The translations under genes were made by a program, and so were the position numbers. From the NCBI RefSeq assembly GCF_000005505.3, contig NC_016133.3:38529237-38593236 (forward strand): a DNA stretch of 64,000 bases, in the 5' to 3' direction. Under the pieces are notes generated by a model. That model ran no database searches and was not told the origin of the DNA. It saw only the letters and a program-made list of their open reading frames with translations. This DNA comes from Brachypodium distachyon. Taxonomy: Eukaryota > Streptophyta > Magnoliopsida > Poales > Poaceae. Below, piece by piece: positions 20,683 to 32,479 of this stretch (position 1 is the stretch's first letter; each line of letters begins with the position of its first letter).

Positions 20683-23600
20683 ATGAAGGTCTCCATCAAA
20701 ACCCTCAAGGGCTCCAGCTTCGAGATTGAGGTGGATCCCACCAGCAAGGTACGCCGCCGCCGCCGCCGCTGCCCCCTTGATTTTCACAGCCCCGTACGAA
20801 TCTGCTCGTTTCCGCGGCGATTTTTTAGCTCAGGCAGTCGCGTCCGGGTATGTATAGGATTGGCGCTGTCTAGGGTTCTTCCCGGCGTAGCAGCGCGGGT
20901 AAGCTCAGGGTTGTGGGGTTTGTGTTAGATTGGTGCGAATCCACTGGGCTGTCACTCGGATTACATCGTGGGGTTGTAGAGTAGATTCGTTGTAGGAGGT
21001 GCGATTCTCGTGCTTGCTCTCGCACGCGAGGTTGCTGTGGATTGGTGAGCCGGCTCGTTGCGTTGTCAGTGCGTCCCTGCCGATGGCTTCTGCTCCCGGC
21101 CAGTCATTGGGTTGAACTAGGTTCTGATGGCACGGCTGCTTCTGTCACTATTGGAGCGATATTACGGTTACGAATGTGTTTGAACTGCTTGATGGTGATG
21201 TGTAGAATATGATATCAACAACGACATATATATGTACCGCTTGCCGCCCTTTTAGTTATGGGTCTTGGCTGTTGTGGGATGTACCATCGAAATCAGAAAA
21301 AAATTAGGTCGATATGTGCTGGTACCACTGGAACATGCATCTCGTGTTAAGGGGTTCTTTCCTGGGAATGTTAATGGTACCATCAATGTTGAATCTAAGA
21401 TTTGTACTAGGGTTGCCAGCTCTAGTAAGGCTGTTCTATCTTTAATTTAACCATAGAGTTTTGAGAAAAATCTTTCACATGGTTTAATTACTTTTTTATT
21501 TTCTCCATGGTGATGTCGGGGGATGGCAGAAGTGCCCATCTATATGGTTGAATCTGCAGATAGGTTCAGTTAGCACAGAGCATATCTCAGATGTGCATGA
21601 TAACTTATTCGAGATGAATATGACATAATTGTTGTTAACCTTGGCTGCTGATCAGCAATTATTATTGTTAGATGTCATTCCTCGAGTATTGTCTGCACTG
21701 TTTGATGCTTTATTGTCTCACTTCGTCAAGACTGTGTTTCTTAGCACTTGAACTCCGAATCACAGACTTGTAGTCACTATCATACGGGATTGTTTTTAAG
21801 TACTATTGCTTTCTGCAGGTTGTCGATCTTAAAAAGCTCATTGAAAATACACAAGGACAGAATGTGTACCCAGCTGATCAACAGATGCTCATCCATCAAG
21901 GGAATGTTCTTAAAAATGACACAACACTAGAAGAGAACAAAGTTCTGGAGAATAATTTCATTGTTATAATGTTGTCTAAGGTACGATAAGTTGTAGTAGA
22001 GAGCCCACTACTATTGTACTAGAAAACTAAATTTTTTTAGCCATCTGTTAAACTAGAATTTCTTGAAATGACCTTGTAAAGAAAAGCTTGGAATGGTGTT
22101 AACATCTCTTAATTACAACACGGACCAACATTTTTGCAGAAGGGATCAACAAGTGCTGCTTCAGGTACTGCCAAGGAGCCCACAAAGCAGGTGATGTAGA
22201 ATTGCAGAATAGCAATATTTCATCCTTTTTTTTTGTAATTTTTCTCTCTCATTATACCCCACTCATCATTTTTTTTAGGATCACCAAACAATTAATCAAA
22301 TGTGGTTTGTGTTATCCCACATATTATGGGAGCTTTATTGCTTTGTTTAAAGCAACGTATAATTCAGGTGGAATTGGCTTTTGCTAACTTTCCTATATAT
22401 ATATATTTGCCGTGCATGATTGTGGCATTGCTAATATTATCTCTTGCATATGTAAGAACCAAGCCAACTGAAATTGAGAAAAAAACTGTTAAATATTAAT
22501 AATTCATTACGTTACATGTTCTGATATCTGAGAAGAGCTTGGACTAAGATTTTACATGAGGCTGGTATCATATTTTCCAAGTTTGATGTTGTTTGCTGTT
22601 TTTACTTAAGCAGTCATTTTCTTTCACCAAGTATTGTCCAGTTTGAATTAATATGTATTCATCTTGCAGCCCATGGTTGACCGAGCAGCACCTGTTGCCC
22701 CTGCAATGCAACTACCTGCCGAACAAACACCTGTGTAAGTATCCACTCATGTTAGCCAGACTAAAAATTATTGAATTCTTATTGTGCAAGGATCCTCTTC
22801 TTAAATTAGTACTCCCTCCGTCCCATATTAAGTGACTCAAATTTGCCCAAACATGGATGTATCTATGCCTAAAAAGCGTCTAGATACATGTAATAGAAAG
22901 TCACTTAATATGGGATGGAGGGAGTAGTATTAGAATCAAATAATAGCACATGTGGTTATTAATCTGTTACTCGGATATTCTTTTGTTTGCACCTTCCTTT
23001 GTTACTTACTCCCTCTGATCCTAAATTCTTGACTCAAATTTACCCAAATATGGATGTATTTATTCTTAAAACGTGTCTAGATACATGTAATATTTCGACA
23101 ACAATTTAGGATCGGAGGGAGTATGAAAGATAGTATCTTTCTTCACATCTTGTTCTGGCTAAGTTTAAATTGCTTAAAGTCGTAAGTGTGAAAAGTTCTG
23201 TTTCTGGCACAAGCTAATATCGTTCCTTCTTGATGTTTATTGAAGCAGCACGCCTGTGAGTGCACCTGTTCCAACTGCACTAGCTGTTGCGCCCCCTGCT
23301 GCTACTGCTGCTGCGGCAGCGGCATCGTAAGTTCTCACATGTTTCCTTTTGTTCTAGAAATCTGATCAACTTACCCCTATTGTCTTCCTGCCTTTTATGG
23401 TCCCTTGATTAGTAAGGCATGAAGTGACATTTCGATAATACTTTCTGATATTGTGATTTGAACAGCACTCAAGCAGATCCGTACGGTCAAGCTGCGTCAA
23501 GCCTTGTTGCAGGAAGCAATTTAGAAGGAACAGTTCAATCCATTCTGGAAATGGGTGGAGGAGCATGGGATCGGGACACTGTTGTGCATGCTCTACGGGC

Positions 23601-24974
23601 AGCATTTAACAACCCGGAGCGGGCTGTTGAGTACTTGTATACTGTAAGAACCACATTTTCTTCATTTTCATTTCTATTTTGCTTTCTTGCTGCCTGGGAT
23701 TATGAAATGCAAGCACAATGAATTACACCTAGCATTATTATGGGATGCCTTAGTTTGTGGTCAATGGTATTATAGATCTTTGTAATTCAGGCTTTTATCT
23801 GGGATTATGGTCCACATCAGGACCCATATTATATGGTACAATGGCTCCACGTTTTCTCTCTTTTCTTGTGTTCATATCTGCCAAACTTATCTCTTGTTTT
23901 ATTACATCTTAATTTTATGGCTTAATGTTTTGACTGGTGTTTACTATAATGTCATTTTGTCTTTTGGTACAGGGGGTTCCCGAGCAAGAGGCCCCTGCTC
24001 CAGCTCAAGAACCTCCTGCACTTGGCCAACAAGGCGATCCAGTTCAGGCTCCACAATCTCAGCAAGCAGTTGCTTCATCTGGACCCAATGCTAATCCCTT
24101 GGACCTGTTTCCTCAGGTTCTCCCTCCCTCCCTCCCTCCCTCCCTCCCTCTTTCCTCCAACATCATATAATATCTGACTTATATCCAATTTAACCCGCAG
24201 GTCCTTCCAAATGCTTCTGCAAATGCTGCTGGTGGAAATCTTGATGTTCTGCGAAACAATTCACAGTTCCGTGGCCTGCTTTCTTTAGTCCAGGCTAATC
24301 CTCAAATTTTACAAGTATTTTTCGTGGCTTTATCTTTTCTTCCTTCTAGTTGCTTACTTGTGACATTTCTGTTGACACACAAATCCTTAAATCCTTAAAC
24401 TGCAGCCTTTGCTTCAAGAACTGGGGAAACAAAACCCACAGATTTTGCAACTGATTCAGGAAAACCAGGCTGAGTTCCTGCGGCTGATAAATGAACCTGC
24501 AGAGGGAGCTGAAGGGTATGAAATTGCAGCAGTTTCTGCTTCTACTCTCTTTTACGGCTTGTTTCCTTTGCTTGACCGCTCTGAATACCCTGAACCAGGA
24601 ATTTGCTAGAACAGTTCGGTGCGGGAGTGCCTCAAACTGTAGCAGTCACACCTGCCGAGAATGAAGCCATACAGCGGGTAAGCTAATAGATTTGCCTCCC
24701 TCCTGTCTAATGTGGCTCTCTGCACATTCTGTCTGTACTTTGTAGAACCAGGATAAATAACTGATTTCGTGTCACCCAGTTGCTTTATCACGGTACTGCA
24801 CATGTCATACAATCGCCTTTTGTTGTGTATATGTAGCTTGAACACATGGGCTTCGATCGTGACCTGGTTCTAGAGGTTTTCTTTGCGTGCAACAAGGACG
24901 AGCAGCTAGCAGCAAACTATCTCTTGGACCACATGAATGAGTTTGATGATGAAGCCCCGGAACCGCCACAATAA
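20683..24974 (+). CDS. RAD23: RAD23 ubiquitin receptor / DNA repair protein (394 aa)
   Basis: Eleven coding exons: 20683-20748, 21819-21980, 22140-22190, 22670-22734, 23249-23326, 23466-23643, 23973-24116, 24201-24314, 24406-24515, 24599-24677, 24837-24974. Domains in order: ubiquitin-like fold (residues 1-76, [17 protein letters not shown]), a Pro/Ala linker, UBA1 (about 150-190, [20 protein letters not shown]), a Gln/Pro linker, the STI1/XPC-binding region (about 241-315, [17 protein letters not shown]), and UBA2 (about 343-386, [20 protein letters not shown]). RAD23 binds ubiquitinated proteins through the UBAs, docks on the proteasome by the ubiquitin-like domain and stabilises the XPC/RAD4 damage sensor. 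Length and domain set are complete. Plants have several paralogues; which one this is cannot be said. Confidence 0.96.
22812..22924. mobile_element. 113-bp Stowaway MITE in RAD23 intron 4
   Basis: The element runs from CTCCCTCCGTCCCATATTAA to TTAATATGGGATGGAGGGAG between TA dinucleotides. The interior contains GGATGTATC and GTCTAGATACATG, as in the two other 113-bp copies. Confidence 0.85.
23009..23121. mobile_element. Second 113-bp Stowaway MITE in RAD23 intron 4
   Basis: It begins CTCCCTCTGATCCTAAATT and ends AATTTAGGATCGGAGGGAG, flanked by TA. It has the same length and inner motifs as the copy 84 bp upstream but different terminal sequence. Confidence 0.85.
24118..24152 (+). repeat. CCCT/CCTC microsatellite in RAD23 intron 7
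   Basis: About seven tandem copies of CCCT lie immediately after the donor of exon 7. It is a candidate length polymorphism and may help form the pyrimidine-rich intron. Confidence 0.7.
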
Positions 24975-25999
24975 TTTGGTTTCTACAGTTTATAAAGGAT
25001 ACATGTCACGCACAAATGCGATGATCGAGCCCATTTGGAAGTTTGGAACAGTGGTGTTTCATGCCAAGTTTGGAACGGGCGGTGTTTCTGAAGGCTGAAT
25101 GAATTGCCCCATTTAAGGTTTCCGGGCTTTACTTTTTAGTTCCTCATTATTATTCTCCTTTTCTGTTTGGGACGCATATAGTACATACTCTAGATGACAC
25201 ATGCAGGCTATATGTAACCAGGTATGTAAGTCGTAGTGTCGTTTACTGGCTTGTGAGAGTTTAAAAGTTGAATGTGTTTCTTCCAACCCTTTTTCTCATT
25301 CGGCTGAATGCTGATAGCATCTGCCTCCACAAGAGGCGATATACATCAGTCAGCATGACATGAGTCCAAGAACAGGTATCAACTAAATAGCAGACAAGTG
25401 AACTGATTAGAAGCGTCAAATCATTGAACTGGTTTTTGTTGTTGAGCAGGCATTGACTCGATTTCATCTGTATTTGCTCAAAATTAAGAGCTTTGTCCCA
25501 GCATGGCAGCATTTGTTGTAGGAATTCAGATGTTGCTCAGTGACGGCCTATGTTCCCCCTTTTCTTTCGCTTTGGTGGCGATGTCTGTTAGAGGGGAGGG
25601 GGGAGAGGAGCCCCGGCTCTCCTCCCTCTCCGTAGATATATACTACGGACAATGTGACCACTAGTTTAATTCCAGTAATTTTTTTGGCAGAAAAAAGGTG
25701 GGAACTGCATAAATTTGGACAGATGCTTCAACATATATAAGCAAAAATAAGTAGCAGTAACTCTTGCATATCAGCAACTTTTCAAACGTTCTCAGGAGTC
25801 AAAGCAAATGACACTGCAGCGGAGGAATAAGCAAACTCCATGCTAACTAAGGGCAATCAGCAGAATCACACATGCAGATATCACATGGTTCCAACATAAG
25901 CGAGATTAACTACTCGGAAGCATTAGTTGACGTTTGACAGGTCCACCGAACATCTAAGCAAGTAAATACATTCATGCTGCTGTAGCAATGGAGCAAGCA
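24975..25999. other. RAD23 3' flank and intergenic DNA
   Basis: The first 250 bp are likely RAD23 3' UTR. The remainder is A/T-rich with no recognised gene; a short G-rich patch at 25592-25635 (GAGGGGAGGGGGGAGAGG) is the only feature. Confidence 0.4.
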
Positions 26000-28340
26000 T
26001 TATTTGTTTCCAATTTCCATGAGCAACCAATCCTTTCTCATGTCCATCGGGAGAGCCATAAGAGATTCAAATTGGCGATCATCACGGACAAGAGCACTGT
26101 AGTATCTTAGAATATCAGAACGGGCTAACTCAGGTATCTCTTTGAGTGACTTGAAGATTAATTCTGAGGAAGTTGAATTTGGCACTTGCACAAGCACAGC
26201 TGGCTTGGAAGGAGCTTGAAATGAGTTATTGCACTCTTCAAGTGTGGAGGTAGGTCTGGGTGCAGCATTTGTTCGTGCCCTCTTTACAACATTACCTTCC
26301 AGGGCGTATTGACTGGATAGCAAGTTATCCGATGGAAAGAGGTTCCTGTAGCATGTCACGACTTTCTTTTGTGGAACTCGGTTTTCTATATCTTTCTTTT
26401 GTGGAACCCGGTTTTTGATATCTTTTTTTTGTGGAACCCGGTTTTCTATATCTTCCTCCATCTGCCTTCGAAGGAATGGACGCAGAATGGCGTGGAGCTT
26501 TGAAAGAAGGGCCCTTTTCTCTTCATGTTGCTGTTCCTCACCACCTTTCCCAGGAAAATCAAACCTTAAAAGAAGATTGCTATCCGTCAGAGGCAAATAA
26601 ATAAAGAAATAAAATGCAATACATGTAACATGTAACTTCAGAGTCTTTGAGCAACAAAACTGACAAACGGTTGAAGCAAAATCGGCACAAAATTGTTGTT
26701 AGAAATATATGAATGTTAATTGATTCCTCAGTACGGTTTTCAGTAACATTTCAATGTACAATGGAGGCAATCAAAATACAAAGTATATGCCTACGATAAT
26801 ATTTAACAGACAATTTAGCAGGCATGCCATTTCAGCAAAAACAATAATCAGCAAAGAGGATAGCGTGCATCTTTGCTAGTCCAGATATTTCATTTCAACT
26901 AGCGTTCTTCACAAAGGCTAGGATTCATGAATTACAAAAACAGAACAAACATATTTTGCATGATAAAGGAGCTTCTGGACTTCGCTAAGTGCAGTTGTAG
27001 GATAGCATAGTTTCGGAGCCTCATAATATATAGTTATTACATACAACTACAGGAGAATATCTATTCCAAGATTAGTATTCAAATAGTGAAATCACTACTG
27101 TAGTTCACTACCATTATGAGTTAATGACAGATAATTGATAGTAAGAGAATTTACATTTCCTAGTTTAACAACCATTGACATATCTGTTCTGTCAGATCAA
27201 TATAAGGCAGGTCAATGGCAGGAAAAACCTTTCTAAAAAATAGGTAATATAGCACCAGAAAATTCAGGTAACTATTAATATACAAAAAAAAGAGACAATT
27301 TGGCCTCACGGCAGCAATCAATAGCTGATGGACACGAGTGCTTCCAAGTTCCAACTCATGAAGAATATGAATGAAATATAGAAAGTGGAACATATCGAGC
27401 ATCATGGGCTTTGTAAGGGAAAATCGAGAATGTAACAAATTGCGTAAGGTAAGAGGGTGTACAACAGTTTGAGTGTTAACTAGCAAATTATACCATGAAT
27501 CAAATTCCTCACGAGATGAGAACATACGAGGCATAACAAAGTTCAATCGTGACCACAGCTCTGCTAGGTTATTTTGAAAAGGTGACCTTATCAAAAGGAG
27601 CTTATGATCCATCGGCAGGCCCTTTAACTTATCCAATAATTCAAATTCCCATTTCTTGAGCTCACGGCCCTGAAAAAAGAAGTATGGAACTGACATGTAA
27701 ATAAAAGAAGGGAGAAAACGATGAAGGAAAATGATTTATGTATGTTTTTCCATCACCTCATCCACAACAACATATTTCCACTCGCAATTAGTAAGGCGTT
27801 GTTCATCTGTCATGGCCATCCAATATGTAGTCAATATGATCGGAAAATCAGGGCCAACAGTTTTGCACATGAACTCTTTTCTCATCTTTGTCCGATCCTT
27901 TGTTACTCCAAAATAAAACAGATCCTTCAGACGAACATCTCTGAAACCAATCATCTTGTCGTAAGACATCAACTAACAGTCCAATGCGGTGCAACTTTAG
28001 AAACTTTACCCTATCGCCCGCGACCACTCTGCAATACCGCCATCAGAAGTGATTATCAAGTATGGACCATGCAGACCCTTCTCTTTGAGACGATCAAGAA
28101 ACAGGGTTGGTTCTACTGTCCCAAATCCCAGATGATCCGTATCCCATTTAGCCTATTCTGCCACAGTGATGTTAGCCACTCGATATCTTTGTCCCACATT
28201 TCGAATTGTGTGAGGGTAGCGTCGTCAGCGGTAGATTTGGTAGGTAGTTTCCCAAGGAGAACTTCTGAGTGTGCCAGGATTTCATCCAACCTTCTAGACA
28301 GTTTCTTAGGATCAGAAGCAAGTGCTGCAGATTCAGCCAT
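26000..28340 (-). pseudogene. Decayed DDM1/LSH-like SNF2 ATPase relative
   Basis: Pieces in order on the minus strand match a SNF2 protein of the DDM1/LSH group: an N-terminal piece (28340-28113, ending WLTSLWQNRLNGI), a helicase piece (about 28140-28000, KEKGLHGPYLII), KTVGPDFPIILTTY..WKYVVVDE (27972-27736), GRELKKWEF..LLLIRSPFQNNLAELW (27663 downward), and KLHAILRPFLRRQMEEDIE (26596-26000). Motif I reads DHLGFGTV where the family has DEMGLGKT, so the ATP-binding Lys is gone; motif II is DEGR for DEGH; motif III is IRSPFQNN for TGTPLQNN. A frame change near 28139 separates the first two pieces. The whole C-terminal helicase half is absent. A catalytic role is excluded; transcription is possible. 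Confidence 0.75.
26363..26452 (-). repeat. Three tandem 30-bp units encoding a decapeptide
   Basis: Starts at 26363, 26393 and 26423, each 30 bp, encoding DI(E/K)NRVPQKK three times in frame. The unit duplicates the segment after the FLRRQMEED motif. Copies differ by only a few bases, so the expansion is recent compared with decay of the gene around it. Confidence 0.85.
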
Positions 28341-29500
28341 CTTCACGCAAGAGAGTCAAAATCTCGTTGGACAGGCAAAATACACAAATCGCCCAAGAAA
28401 AACAAAATTATCTCGTTCGTCTGGAGATCGAATCACGGCCTTTTTATTCTTTTGAGAAATCAAATCGTGCACCGGAACGGATGTGGAAGAATCGGCGGCG
28501 GCGGCGAGCGGAGGCAGCGCTGGCGGTGGCGGCTGCGATCTTAGCTTACCCCATTCGCCACGACAAGCACCATCCCGTCGACCATAAATCGCCACCGGAT
28601 TAAACCCTGACGAAACACCACCCCAAATCAGCGACCTTCTTAAACCCTACAACCAAGACCGCTTCGTGACTTCGTTTATCCCCATACCACAGAAGGGCTG
28701 AATCCGTGTTATTACCGAAACGAGCAAACTAGCAGATGGAAACACAAGAGTTCCAGGGAATCTGGCACAAATTGCATTCGACAGGAAAGGATTTTTACAT
28801 CACGGTACAGTTTATTCCCCATGTTTTTCTGCAAAATAAAACATAAAAATAATAATCTAAAGGAGCTTTTCCGATAACTTCTCCGGCGAATCGTAAAATA
28901 AAAATAAAAACTTCTCCGGGGAACCCTTAACGAGAAAAAGGGTTGCGGAGGCCATACCTTATAATTTCGATCCCCCTTCGCAGAAACAGCGGCCGAACTA
29001 ACCAGAGAATGGACCTCGCTGAGTCGCTGTCGCTGGGGGAAACCAGGAGATAGAAAGGTGAGAAGAGCGGCAGACGAGAAGTGAAGTGGGGGATTCTGAG
29101 AAGCGCCGCCGGGGCTTGAGGCGGGACTCCAGAAAAAAGAGAGGGAGTTTCTGGCGGGAGGAAGAAAAAAAGGCGCGTGCTCCAGCGTACGCTCTGGGCC
29201 TCCTTAAATTGCCCATTCAGTTTAAAGCCCATGATACTCGATCTGTTCCGCTTTCTCTCCGTCCCACAGGCCACGCAGCTCGACCGCCCCGAGGGGGCGG
29301 CGGGCTAGTAGTTCCTTCACCTGAACAAGACCGAAGAGCAGAGCAGAAATAAATCAAACAACTGAACAAACCAGTAGAGGCGAGGGCGTTCAGGACAAAC
29401 CAGAAGGGATTCCAGGCGGCCAGGCCCACGCGGCGATTCTCAGGCCCAAGAAAAACCTCTTCAACTTTCTTTCAAACAGAGCTTATTTTTTAGAACAACA
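28341..29500. other. Upstream DNA of the SNF2 relative, no gene
   Basis: The GC-rich part (28470-28560 and 29000-29330) carries open frames of low-complexity composition on both strands that resemble no family. It may hold the former promoter of the SNF2 relative. I see nothing else. Confidence 0.4.
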
Positions 29501-29559
29501 AACCTTGAGTTTCGATGGATTATAAAGACAGTGAGTCGACAAACGGCCAGGAATCACCG

Positions 29560-30268
29560 GCCTCAAACAACTTTCCAACATGTTCCCACCACACCAGAAC
29601 GACCTCCAACCTCAGCCCTGTGAGTAGGCTAGATCCGGCGAGGCCAGGGAAGAGATGGTGCTGTTGACGTGGCGTGGCCGAACCACAGGGACGCCGCATA
29701 CCAGCTTTGTCAGCCCGGTGGACGGTGGTTCAGCGGTGTCTCTCCCTATACAAGGACATCAGTGGACGGGTTGACGCGGCCGGCGTAGCCGATCCACGGC
29801 TCCGTTGCGTATGAGGCCAGTTTCTGCGAGCTAGATGTTAGATGTTGAGCCAGACAAACTAGAAACTGGACGTCAGTCGCTGTGAACGACCTTGGCGGAG
29901 GGAAATTCGAGCCAAAATAATCCCTGGCGCTTCATGCATATTCGTATGCCTCTTTGCAGTTTCATCTAATATCCCAATAAACATATATACTCTGTCACCA
30001 TAATATATATGTCACCACTGGAAGCCTACATTTTTAGAGAAGTGTGGAAACTTTGATGAGGAATGGGTCATGTTTCACTGGTTGCTTTTATAGGGGGAAA
30101 GATGGAAGTGACACTTTCATGCGTGATGAATGAACCAAGTTTCTTCTACGTACGTGTATCATATCATGTGTGTGCCCGTCCCATGCCGATGGTGAGAGGC
30201 ATCTGCTCCACGGAGAGCCCAATACGAGGTGCAAAGATTGTAAGAGAAAGCCTACATTCTTTAAAGAA
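29560..30268 (+). repeat. Long tandem repeat unit 1 (incomplete)
   Basis: Shares with later units the CTCAAACAACTTTC..CATGTT block (29564), TTTCATCTAATATCCCAATAA (29961), GGAAGCCTACATTT, GCTTTTATAGGGG and CCATGCCGATGGTGAGAGG (30182). After 30240 the sequence does not follow the other copies but jumps back to a block seen earlier in the same unit (GCCTACATTCTTTAAAGAAGTGT), so a partial duplication joins here. Confidence 0.65.
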
Positions 30269-30439
30269 GTGTGAAAACTTTGATGAATCGGTACGTGCAC
30301 GGGAGTAACAGGCAGGAGGTTTTGCGCAAAAGTGCATTTAAGATCTAACGGCTCACGTCGAAACTTTGCAGGTTTTCACTGGACCGGTGTTTTCACCGGA
30401 TACGTCACCACAAAGAGAAGAGAGTCTTATAAAGACAAC

Positions 30440-32060
30440 GATGGCCTCAAACAACTTTCAAACATGTTTCCACCACACTAGGCACGCTAGGGCGACGTTG
30501 CACCTCACCCTTATGCGTTTGCTGGATCCGGCGATGCCTGGATTGAAGGGAAGAGATGGCCCGAGCACTGGAGACATCCCAACGATGTTGCAGAGCCGTC
30601 CGTCAACCATGAGTCACAAGTTCTGTCAAAGCCGCACCATCGCGAATCATCCAATCCCTTGTTCGTTGACACATAATCTCAAGACCCCACCAAAGGTACG
30701 CCTGTCGATGTCCGGGCGATATATACGGACTTCCAAACTAGTATGCACGGAGAGAAAAGACATGCGTTGTCAAAAAAGTACTCCAGTTGAGTATAAAACG
30801 AAATGGTCATCCGATCATCACTTAGAAGTGGATGGGTTCTGATTCAACAAGATCACCGCTTTATTTCCAAATTATGATCTAGACTTGCCAAATAAATTAT
30901 CCTACAACGACGCCATGAACCATGGGGTGCAGTGTGGACCCATGTGAGAATCGTTCAATCCTATGATGCGGCTAAGTAAGTAGTTGAGTCGGAGAAGTTG
31001 AGACTAGCATCGGAAGATCAAAGGGTTATGAAACGGAGGGAGGAAGTACATGTGTTGCAACGGAATACTCAGTATAGGTACCCTACATGTGTTGCACCGG
31101 AGGGTGGTATAGAAAATCTCCCTCAAACAACCTACACCTACGGCTACTGCGTCCACGCTCTCTTGCCGACTCCGTGGTTCAGCAGTGGCTCTCTCTCTGT
31201 ACAGGTGGCATGAACGGATGGGTTGACGCTGTGAACTGGACATTGGACCAACCAAAAACTAGACGCCAGTCACCGACCCTTGTATACTCGTATGCTTCTA
31301 CGCAGTTTCATCTAATATCCCAGCAAACCAATTCTCGTCACCATAATATGTCACAACTGGTAGCCTGCCTACATTTATATAGATATAAAGTGTGGAAACT
31401 TAATTCGATGGAATCGGGCATGTTTCACTAGTTGCTTTTATAGGAGAAGAGATGGAGGTGACACTTTGATGCATGCGCGATAAATGAACCAAGTTTCTTC
31501 TACTCGTATCATATCATGTGTGCCCGTCCCATGCCGATGGTGAGAGGCATCTGCTAGCCCAATACGACATGCAAATAAAGATTGTAAATCTTCTCCCGAT
31601 GACTCTCTGCTGCCTCAACAAATCAAGTCGCCTAATAATTTCATTCTTCAAAGCCGAGGCCGGTAATTGGGCCATAAGATCAGCACATGTGCATGGCATA
31701 TCCATAACCAAGTCCGTTAACCAAATTTGGGACAATATGGTGAATTAGTTATTATTATTTGAGAAACATTCATGGATCAGATGTTTATAAAACTCACTCT
31801 TCACATGCTGTCATAAAAAAGAACCCATCCCTCACATAACTCATACTCTCATAGTCTCATAGGGACAACATGTTTCAAAATACTCTCTTAATTAATCTAT
31901 GTGTTGAAATCCAAAATATAAAGTTCTGGCTTGTCCTCAATTTTTTCAGAAATCAAGAAGCATTTTTCTCGAATAGATCGTCGTTCTACCTAGCAACCAG
32001 CCAGGAGTAAACCTAGCAGCTTGCACCGAAGCTCAAAACATGTTCGTTTTTCCTCTGATA
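30440..32060 (+). repeat. Long tandem repeat unit 2
   Basis: Contains the CTCAAACAACTTTCAAACATG block (30448), TTTCATCTAATATCCCAGCAA (31307), TAGGAGAAGAGATGG, the conserved inverted repeat (31535-31607), GGGCCATAAGATCAGCACATG and the TTTTTCTCGAATAGATCG block (31969). Order and spacing follow units 3 and 4. Confidence 0.65.
31535..31610 (+). ncRNA. Candidate small hairpin, unit 2
   Basis: GAGAGGCATC (31542-31551) pairs with GATGACTCTC (31598-31607) in nine of ten positions across a 46-base loop. The 3' arm TTCTCCCGATGACTC resembles the start of grass miR2118. Expression is unknown; the call is a hypothesis from conservation and pairing. Confidence 0.3.
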
Positions 32061-32145
32061 CAATGAACGGGGCTTTTTACGGTACAATTTACTAGTTCTA
32101 AATCAAACATTTTCTCTCTTTCATTAGGCTTACAAATACAATGTA

Positions 32146-32382
32146 CTCCCTCCGTCCAACAATAAGGGGCATATTAGGTTTTGGTTGACCAAACCTTTGA
32201 CCACAAATTACTCCATTGATATGTAACTAATGTGATCAAAATCATAACCATAAGCAAATATCGTTGAATAGGAATATAATGGATATCAACTTATGTCTTA
32301 TAACTATATATTATTGAAATAATTTGTGATCAAACCATAGGTGAAAGGAAAGCTAATACGCTTCTTGTTGTTGGACGGAGAC
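32146..32382. mobile_element. Stowaway-type MITE between repeat units 2 and 3
   Basis: It opens CTCCCTCCGTCCAACAATAA after TA and closes with TTGTTGTTGGACGGAG. It separates two units of the long tandem repeat. Confidence 0.75.
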
Positions 32383-32479
32383 AGTGGATCTTACATACAT
32401 CAACAGAGTCAGAAGAGGTGGAGATCCAGCGACAGTACAAGTCCCTTCGCCGCCGCCTCTAGGCGACACGTGGTGTGTG

